Shown one piece after another: positions 53,460 through 61,400 of a stretch of DNA of 64,000 bases (within the stretch, counting starts at the first letter, position 1; every line of letters begins with the position of its first letter). The DNA lies in NCBI RefSeq assembly GCF_035593265.1, contig NZ_CP141614.1, positions 372,001-436,000 on the forward strand, written 5' to 3'. The position numbers were made by a program, and so were the translations under genes. The notes beneath the pieces are model-generated. The model saw only the letters and a list, made by a program, of their open reading frames with translations, made no database searches and was not told the origin of the DNA. Source of the DNA: Limnochorda sp. LNt. Its GTDB lineage: Bacteria > Bacillota > Limnochordia > Limnochordales > Geochordaceae.

Positions 53460-55008
53460 GTGCTTCCTCCCTCAAGAACGGGAAATTGCCGTTGGCGTAC
53501 AGCCCTGTCCAGAAGCGCCGCTCTGCCGCCACTCGGGCCTGGAAACGACGCCCTATGTGCGTGGGCAAGAATCTCTCTGCCTCGCGGAGGATCTCCAGTG
53601 CGAAGTCTCGCAACTGCAGGGCCCATTGCCTCGAGACGAGCTGCTCGTCGAACGGTTCAGGTACGGACCACAGCCACGTAAAGAAGGCATCCGTCCATCG
53701 CGCCTGAAACCTCCCTGCAACCCCCCTCCACCATGCCTCGTAGGATTCTCGGTCTGCCGCCGATGTAGCCGTGGCCAGGTATGTCAGCACCGCTGGCCGG
53801 AGTACGCGGTTTTGCATCCGGCCCGCGTATTCGACGCCCGTCTTGCTCAACTCCGCCAATGGTTGACGTCGCTCTGGAGGGCCAAAGACACGGAGTCGGG
53901 CCGCTGCCGGGATGGCAACCCGCCGCTCGTGGAATCCATCTGTGGTGCCCTGGCCGCGTACCAGGACGGACGCAGACAGCCAAACATCTCCCTGCCATCG
54001 GGCGTCCGGCCGTTGCAAGGGAGTCAGCTTGAGCTCATCTGCGAAGATCAGCCGTCGGATGAGGTCGGCGTCCCAACCCCTCGGGCCCACAGTGAGCGCC
54101 TTGATCCCGCCGTCTCCTCGGCTGCTCGACTCGCGCAGGTCGATGGGCAACCACGCGTCTCCCACGGCCCCACGGAGTTCGCTGGCTGCGATGCGGTCAG
54201 CCACTGAGGCGACGGCTTCAGCGTGAGTGGGTCGACCATCCCCCTTGAGCCGGACCCTGCGGCAAACCTCGACATAGAAGGGGTCCAGCAGCGTCAGGGG
54301 CAAGGCCGTCTTGCCGTCCCACGGCTCGGTCCAGACCAGGACGATCCCTCTGGGATCGTAGCCATAGGCAGATCCAAGGACTTCCCGGCGATGGTCGAGC
54401 AGGCGCGACACGGCATCGCGCCACCTGACACCAGGACGGAAGCTCCGCACGATCTCGACGACGGGCCGGTTGCCAAAGCCCCCGTTCATGCGGGATATCC
54501 CCCGGTTGCCCACGCCGTAAAACCCGCTCATGGTCTGGAGGCTGACCAGAGCGTAGACCCACGCGTCGGGGTCGGCCCGGACTGCCCGGGTCTGCTTCAA
54601 GTCGTGATTCTTGGCTGTAGGTAGAAGGTCGAGGGCATCGGGCGTGTCAGCGATAGGTCGGAGTCGGTCGTGATCCTCTGGGGGCAGGGGTGGCTGCATG
54701 AAAGCGGGCCGAGAGAGGTCCGGGACGACCAGGGTCCACGCGTCATCACCCGCTTCCCCCGCCAGGCCCCTGAGCCCGTCTCGCCAGTACTGGGCGTCAT
54801 GGATCACGTCCGTATCGCCACGACGAGCCAACACGGCCCCGGCAAGATAGCACAGGAATACGTGAAAAGCATCCTCCTGGTGCCGTTGAAGCCCTGGCAG
54901 GTGCTCTACCTGATCCCGTCCCAGGGCAGCCATCAACTCGGGCAGGCTCAGGCGACGGAACCCCTCAGAGGTCTCCGTCCGCAGCAGCGGGTCCGTGAGC
55001 AGGTTCAC
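53437..55008 (-). CDS. cas8e: Type I-E Cascade large subunit Cas8e (Cse1)
   Basis: 523 residues from GTG 55008, with GGAGGAGCTCC ahead; the frame is open to 55026. Starts NLLTDPLLRTETSEGFRRLS; includes RPAFMQPPLPPEDHDRLRPI, LDLLPTAKNHDLKQTRAV, LVSLQTMSGFYGVGNRGISR and GNRPVVEIV, the Cse1 core. It recognises the PAM and recruits Cas3. Its start overlaps the end of cas3 by 44 nt. Confidence 0.94.
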   Translation of the reverse strand: MNLLTDPLLRTETSEGFRRLSLPELMAALGRDQVEHLPGLQRHQEDAFHVFLCYLAGAVLARRGDTDVIHDAQYWRDGLRGLAGEAGDDAWTLVVPDLSRPAFMQPPLPPEDHDRLRPIADTPDALDLLPTAKNHDLKQTRAVRADPDAWVYALVSLQTMSGFYGVGNRGISRMNGGFGNRPVVEIVRSFRPGVRWRDAVSRLLDHRREVLGSAYGYDPRGIVLVWTEPWDGKTALPLTLLDPFYVEVCRRVRLKGDGRPTHAEAVASVADRIAASELRGAVGDAWLPIDLRESSSRGDGGIKALTVGPRGWDADLIRRLIFADELKLTPLQRPDARWQGDVWLSASVLVRGQGTTDGFHERRVAIPAAARLRVFGPPERRQPLAELSKTGVEYAGRMQNRVLRPAVLTYLATATSAADRESYEAWWRGVAGRFQARWTDAFFTWLWSVPEPFDEQLVSRQWALQLRDFALEILREAERFLPTHIGRRFQARVAAERRFWTGLYANGNFPFLREEAREDVGVA

Positions 55009-57637
55009 GGAGCTCCTCCAATCCAAACCGGCTGTAACGGTATCGGCGGGCGCCGCAGCGAAGGATGGCGACGCCGTCGCCCTGCTGCTCGACCGCGATG
55101 TGGTCCACCGGTTCCACGGGACTCATGTGGCCGGGGATGACCATCTCTTGTAGCGTCTGGCCGAACGGGCTGATGACAGGACGGTCCAGCGGAAGTTGGA
55201 GGTTGCGCACACCGAGCCGGACGCTCACGCTGCCCCCAGACTCATTGAACTCGAAGGTGCCGAAGTACTTGTCGAAGATGGCGGCCACATGCCCTGCTGC
55301 GACGGCTCGGGCCAGGTCACCTCCCTCGACGTGCTCGGCATGACGTTGCCACCGACTTCCCTGCAAGCCCGCCAGGTGCTGAGGGTGTGTCACGGCTTCG
55401 ACAAGTCGGCGGTTGTCACGAGGGATGCTGACCTCAGGGTGCTCCTCCAAGACCCGGCGAGTCAGCTCGAGTGTCCTCACGTCCTCGTAGACGCTTCCGT
55501 AACCGAGGCGTTTGTAGCTATCGACCACGCGGCCTTGGTCATCGAGTGCTTGGGTCAGGTCTCCCGCCGGTACCAGGACGATGCACCGGGCGGGAGGGCC
55601 GTAGCCGGGTGGCCGCTCCTTGTTGTGCCGGTGCAGACGGCCCACGCGCTGCAGGAGCACGTCGGCTGGGGCCAGGTCTGAGATCATCAAGTCGGCGTCG
55701 ATGTCCAGGCTCTGCTCCAGCGTCTGGGTCCCGACGAGGAGAAGAGGCCCTCCCGCAGAGCCAGGCCCCAGCAGTTCGCTCACGCGACCGTCGAGGAGAG
55801 AGCGGTCCTCCGGCGCGAAGCGGCCATGATGGGGACAGACCACCCCAGCACAGGTGAACAACCAGGCCGGGTCAACGCGGTCGCATCGTTCGAATGCACG
55901 CAGAAGCGCGTTGGCCCGGTCCACCGTATTCATCACGACCACGATCCGGGCTCTGCCGGCCAGCGCTTCTGCAACGCCTTCGACGACGGCCTCGGGCGTG
56001 AAGGCCACGGGCATCAGCTCGAATCGAACACGCTTCTCCCCCCTGGATGTCACCTGAACGGCTCTTGGGACCCCATCTGCCAGCGTAATCGCCGGATAGG
56101 GTGCCTGTTCGGTGACCCGGGCTTCCGCTAGGGGAGGTTGGTTGCCGGCTATCGAGACATAGCGATACCGCGCTCGCGCGCCGAGCGTGGCCGACAGCAG
56201 CATGGCGTAGCCACCGACACGCAGGTGGTGCTCGAGCAGTCGTTCGAGCAACCGCGACATGTACACGTCGGAGGCATGGACCTCGTCCACCACCAGCAGA
56301 CTTCGGTCGAGGCACACGGAGCGTAAGTGAGCATGGGCTGTCTGGACCGCGGACAGCAGCGCCTGGTCGATGGTGCCGACGGCCACTGTTGCGGCGAGGA
56401 AGCGCTTGGGACGCTCGCCCGCCCACTGGCGCTGCTGCTTCAGGAGCACCTCATCGTCCTGCCAGATATTGGCCGATTCCTCCGCGGGGAGTGTCTGCTC
56501 GGGAGAGAGGCCATCTACCTGGACATAACCGGGCACGGCGAGGAGTGTAACCGGGCGGGTGGACGAATCGGGGAACCACCGTCGCATGACGCGCCAGACA
56601 CGCCCGTAGATCTCGCGCGCCGCCACTCGGGTGGGGAGCGCAAAGAATAGCCCGTCGACTTTGCCGGCACGGAAGAGCTTGAACCACCAATTCAACGCTG
56701 CCTCGGTCTTGCCCGAGCCAGTCTCCGATTCGGCGATGACGAGGCGTGCGTCGGGCAACTCGGGGTCAAGGGCGTCGATAGCCTCTTGCAGGGGCCGTGG
56801 AGCAAATCCGAACCGTTGGTGGAAGTGATGGGGCGCTCGCGACAGGACTTGGCGGAGGTCGCTCACGTCCAACCCTACGGCTCGCAGGAGCCTTGGCGCC
56901 ACCTGCCGGGCATGGTGCAGACGTCGTCCCGCATCGACCTTCTCGACCGGGAACCACGCCGGGTGAGACCCGAGCCAGTCTGCCAGCATGAGAAGGCCGG
57001 CGAAACGGTGATGGAACCTGGGTTCTGAAGGCAACGTCGGTCCGCTCGGCTCGAACGCGCCGGGGAACGCAATCTGAGCCCACTTCGAGATCTCAGCGAT
57101 GGCAGCCATCGGGTCCCACATGCCATCGCGCCGCCACCATCGGTCGCGTGCATCCCAATAGGCAGCGCTGCGTTCGCCCTTGAACTGGAGGGGCGTACCA
57201 TGGTGCGAGAAGGCGGCGACGAAGTAGCTGTATGCCACCTGGTCGTCGTCGAACCAGGTGTGCATACCGGGTGGCAGCGCCTCGAGAAAGGCCATGTGGA
57301 GTTGCTCATCCAGGGCATACGGATCGAGCAAGGGTGCCAGTTCTCGGATATGGCCGGCCCTTGGCATCTTGCTGCCATAGACCTTCAATTGGAAGCCGAG
57401 GTTGGCCTTGCCGATGTCATGAAGCATGGCCAGCACTGCGAGCCGGTCCATCTGTTGACCTGTGACGGGCGCCCCCGCGGCGCATTGCAGCGAGCGCCTG
57501 ATCCCATCGAGCTCGCACAGCGCTCTAAACACGACGGCGACGTCGAGGCAGTGGGCCACAAGTGGCAAGCAGCGGGAGTCCTCGGGGCGGAACTTGCCCC
57601 AGAAGATGCATGCCTCTGCGCTCCCGGTGCGGAGCAT
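54965..57637 (-). CDS. cas3: Type I-E helicase-nuclease Cas3
   Basis: 890 residues from ATG 57637. N-terminal HD nuclease: H29 (LVAHCLDVA), H73-D74 (AMLHDIGKANLGFQ) and H145-H146 (AFSHHGTPL). Helicase: Walker A GSGKT 307-311, DEVH 451-454, SAT near 483, and LLQRVGRLHRHNKERP in the second RecA domain. This HD-first order is that of standard Cas3, unlike the type I-G Cas3 at the other end of the window. First gene of the cas operon, divergent from the DnaQ-like gene with about 100 bp between. Confidence 0.95.
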   Translation of the reverse strand: MLRTGSAEACIFWGKFRPEDSRCLPLVAHCLDVAVVFRALCELDGIRRSLQCAAGAPVTGQQMDRLAVLAMLHDIGKANLGFQLKVYGSKMPRAGHIRELAPLLDPYALDEQLHMAFLEALPPGMHTWFDDDQVAYSYFVAAFSHHGTPLQFKGERSAAYWDARDRWWRRDGMWDPMAAIAEISKWAQIAFPGAFEPSGPTLPSEPRFHHRFAGLLMLADWLGSHPAWFPVEKVDAGRRLHHARQVAPRLLRAVGLDVSDLRQVLSRAPHHFHQRFGFAPRPLQEAIDALDPELPDARLVIAESETGSGKTEAALNWWFKLFRAGKVDGLFFALPTRVAAREIYGRVWRVMRRWFPDSSTRPVTLLAVPGYVQVDGLSPEQTLPAEESANIWQDDEVLLKQQRQWAGERPKRFLAATVAVGTIDQALLSAVQTAHAHLRSVCLDRSLLVVDEVHASDVYMSRLLERLLEHHLRVGGYAMLLSATLGARARYRYVSIAGNQPPLAEARVTEQAPYPAITLADGVPRAVQVTSRGEKRVRFELMPVAFTPEAVVEGVAEALAGRARIVVVMNTVDRANALLRAFERCDRVDPAWLFTCAGVVCPHHGRFAPEDRSLLDGRVSELLGPGSAGGPLLLVGTQTLEQSLDIDADLMISDLAPADVLLQRVGRLHRHNKERPPGYGPPARCIVLVPAGDLTQALDDQGRVVDSYKRLGYGSVYEDVRTLELTRRVLEEHPEVSIPRDNRRLVEAVTHPQHLAGLQGSRWQRHAEHVEGGDLARAVAAGHVAAIFDKYFGTFEFNESGGSVSVRLGVRNLQLPLDRPVISPFGQTLQEMVIPGHMSPVEPVDHIAVEQQGDGVAILRCGARRYRYSRFGLEELREPAHGPAAADGDL

Positions 57638-57736
57638 GTCGCGTCATGCTTCCCTTCCCGACGCCGATACCCTGAAGGATGGAAGGACGCTCAAGGGGAA
57701 CCAGCACTTAACGACACATGGATGAAGGGAGACCCG

Positions 57737-58399
57737 ATGCGCCGGACACCCCATCTCGGTAGCGCGACCCTTGACTCATCAGGGGTAGGAGCGATCGTTG
57801 ACGTCGAGACAACGGGCTTGCAGCCCGATCGGGACGAGGTCATCGAGCTCGGCATTCTCCTCTTCGCTTATGAACGTAGCTCCGCTCGAATCCTCGCGGT
57901 CGTCGACGAATACGTCGGCCAGCGACAACCGTCACGACCCATCCCAGCCGCGGCCACTCGCGTACATGGAATGAGCGAGGAGCATGTCCGCGGACAAACG
58001 CTGGATCATCAAAGAGTCAGAGCCTTGCTCCAAAGAGCTGAGTTCCTGGTCTCCCATCACGCAGCCTTCGACCGACGGTTCGTCTTGCAGCTCTACCCCG
58101 ACCTCGCCAGCCGAAGATGGCTGTGCTCCCTGGAAGGTATCGATTGGCGCGGGCATGGATTCAAGTCTCGGAGCTTGCAGGCCCTGCTCGAGGCACACGC
58201 CATCCGCTCCGATGTCCGACACCGGGCGCAAGCTGACTGCCGGGCCTTGCTCGCTCTGCTCGAACGCCCCAGTGCGAACGGTAACACGTATTTGTACGAG
58301 CTCCTCAACCACTATGACATGCTGGGCGCCTCACACCCCCACGTAGATCAGCCGTTGCTTCGGGTCGGTCCCGAAGCGTCTGACTGGGCGATATCCTAA
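57737..58399 (+). CDS. DnaQ-family DEDDh 3'-5' exonuclease next to the type I-E locus
   Basis: 220 residues from ATG 57737, with AAGGGAG ahead; an ATG at 57722 would add five residues. ExoI motif GAIVDVETTGL (D22, E24), then TRVHGMSEEHV. ExoII is FLVSHHAAFDRRFV (D112), and ExoIII is RHRAQADCRALLALL (H162, D167). All five DEDDh residues are present. It has no polymerase domain and no Cas2 domain. It sits alone between cas3 and the trailer end of the array. DnaQ-type exonucleases trim prespacer ends in other type I-E systems, and DnaQ-Cas2 fusions exist, so a role in spacer trimming is a reasonable inference. Confidence 0.88.
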   Translation: MRRTPHLGSATLDSSGVGAIVDVETTGLQPDRDEVIELGILLFAYERSSARILAVVDEYVGQRQPSRPIPAAATRVHGMSEEHVRGQTLDHQRVRALLQRAEFLVSHHAAFDRRFVLQLYPDLASRRWLCSLEGIDWRGHGFKSRSLQALLEAHAIRSDVRHRAQADCRALLALLERPSANGNTYLYELLNHYDMLGASHPHVDQPLLRVGPEASDWAIS

Positions 58400-58477
58400 T
58401 CGGCTCAAGTCATGGTTCGACATCTAGCCAGGCCATTCCTGCCTCTTCTGTCATGGCAGGCAGGGGTTGGCTCTGGA

Positions 58478-61400
58478 GTGGAGTGAAAGCGCACGCGGGG
58501 GAGCCGTACTGGGAGTCGGCGACGGCTCCACCACGCAGGGTCGATCCCCGCGCACGCGGGGGAGCCCCCGATGGCAGCCCTGCCGAGCGCAACGGCCACG
58601 GTCGATCCCCGCGCACGCGGGGGAGCCTCTTCGACCTGAATGGCAACGTGTGGGAATGGGGGTCGATCCCCGCGCACGCGGGGGAGCCCGAAACAGGACG
58701 CCGGAGATCCGATGAGGCAGCGGTCGATCCCCGCGCACGCGGGGGAGCCATATCTACCCGCGCCCGCGCGTTCTCTCGCGCGGGTCGATCCCCGCGCACG
58801 CGGGGGAGCCGAACTCCACGGCGACGTGTACGGCTGGGAGGACGGTCGATCCCCGCGCACGCGGGGGAGCCACTCACCGCTGTCGCTTTCGCGGCCGGGT
58901 CGAGGGTCGATCCCCGCGCACGCGGGGGAGCCGAATGTAATGCACCACAGACGGCTCATCAAGGGGGTCGATCCCCGCGCACGCGGGGGAGCCAACGTCA
59001 CCGTGGCGCCGGGGCCGTCGGCCAGGGGTCGATCCCCGCGCACGCGGGGGAGCCGGCGATCGGCTGGTATCTGTCCCAGACGCCGCGGGTCGATCCCCGC
59101 GCACGCGGGGGAGCCCGCCGCCACCCATCGGTGCCGACGCTCGGCGCGGGTCGATCCCCGCGCACGCGGGGGAGCCGCTCGCGGCGGGTCGGGCACACGG
59201 GCGGCCGGGGGTCGATCCCCGCGCACGCGGGGTAGCCTTGCAGCAGCGCCAGGACGGTGTCGGGGCGGATGGTCGATCCCCGCGCACGCGGGGTAGCCGG
59301 TACCCACGCAGATCCACCACTGGCCTGCGGGGGTCGATCCCCGCGCACGCGGGGGAGCCCCGTCAGTGGTGCGGATACGGTCAAGCAGCGCAGGTCGATC
59401 CCCGCGCACGCGGGGGAGCCTGGTAGCAGGTGCGTCCTGCCAGCTCGATGAGAGGTCGATCCCCGCGCACGCGGGGGAGCCATCTCCTCGCCCTCCCCCA
59501 CATCCGCGGTGGCGGGTCGATCCCCGCGCACGCGAGGGAGCCAGCTCCTCCTCGAGCCGCCAGGTCGCCTCGTAAGGTCGATCCCCGCGCACGCGGGGGA
59601 GCCTGCGCCGCCGTACACTTGAATGCAGAGCAGCCGGGTCGATCCCCGCGCACGCGGGGGAGCCGCAGAGTACAGGGTACGGGATCCGTGGGATCAAGGT
59701 CGATCCCCGCGCACGCGGGGGAGCCCGTCGCCCGCCTCCTGGACGGCCTGCGGAGCCAGGTCGATCCCCGCGCACGCGGGGGAGCCTGGTGACGCAGCGG
59801 GCCCAATTCTCCTGCTGGCGGTCGATCCCCGCGCACGCGGGGGAGCCGAAAAACGCCGCAAGCCCATCACGCCGGCGCAAGGTCGATCCCCGCGCACGCG
59901 GGGGAGCCACGAAGAGACCCACGTAAAGCATGGCGGGGGCGGGTCGATCCCCGCGCACGCGGGGGAGCCGCCGCGATGGCCTCCTCGGCGTTGTGCGGGT
60001 CAGGTCGATCCCCGCGCACGCGGGGGAGCCATGCAGTTTCGCACCAGGATGGCACCCCGTCGAGGTCGATCCCCGCGCACGCGGGGGAGCCACGGCATCA
60101 GCCGAGTGCACGGCTGGTATGACGGGTCGATCCCCGCGCACGCGGGGGAGCCCACGGGTGGCCCAAAGGGATTGCGCTTGATGGCGGTCGATCCCCGCGC
60201 ACGCGGGGGAGCCCCGCCGTCCATCACCGGCACGCCGCGCGTCTCAGGTCGATCCCCGCGCACGCGGGGGAGCCGGCGATACGCGCCAATGGGAAGGCGC
60301 TCGGGCAGGTCGATCCCCGCGCACGCGGGGGAGCCAGGACCTGGCGCGTCGGCGACGAAAGCGCAGGAGGTCGATCCCCGCGCACGCGGGGGAGCCCAGA
60401 CTGGCTCGCCATTCGGATCACGGCGCGGGGGTCGATCCCCGCGCACGCGGGGGAGCCGCCCACCGCGCCTGGAGCCGTGAGGCCGCCAGGGGTCGATCCC
60501 CGCGCACGCGGGGGAGCCCTCGCCGGTGTGCCACGCCATCTCACGCCCGCAGGTCGATCCCCGCGCACGCGGGGGAGCCACTTCCGCGCGCCTTGAAAGA
60601 GGCGAAGCGGCGGGTCGATCCCCGCGCACGCGGGGGAGCCCGGGTCGATGCGGCTGCCTGACAGCATGGCCCAGGTCGATCCCCGCGCACGCGGGGGAGC
60701 CCGTCGTCTCCACGTGCGGGTAGGCGTGCTGCAGGGTCGATCCCCGCGCACGCGGGGGAGCCTTTTTCGCCCGCGTGACGGCGTGGGCTCGGACGGGTCG
60801 ATCCCCGCGCACGCGGGGGAGCCCCGCACATTCTCCCGCTCAATGATGCGCTGAAGGGTCGATCCCCGCGCACGCGGGGGAGCCACCTCCTGGCAGCTCT
60901 CGACGGCCTCCCACGGGGGTCGATCCCCGCGCACGCGGGGGAGCCGCGGCCCGCAAGCTCAACTACTTCATCCGGGCAGGTCGATCCCCGCGCACGCGGG
61001 GGAGCCCGTGGCGGCCTGTGCCCGTTCGGTCTCGGTGAGGGTCGATCCCCGCGCACGCGGGGGAGCCATATACGCCTGGCAAGGGGGTGAATGTTACGGT
61101 GGTCGATCCCCGCGCACGCGGGGGAGCCCTATTCCGCAGGTCCTTTCCGCCGAACGCGGCGGGTCGATCCCCGCGCACGCGGGGGAGCCCCTGTAGGACG
61201 TCGGACAGCGTGATCATGCGGCGGTCGATCCCCGCGCACGCGGGGGAGCCATGTTCTCGTTCTTATCCACGTCTACTGCCAGGGGTCGATCCCCGCGCAC
61301 GCGGGGGAGCCTGGTCGGTATGCATGGCTCTCGCTCCCCTAGCGGGTCGATCCCCGCGCACGCGGGGGAGCCACCTCCACCTCAACGCGGGGAGGCTCGT

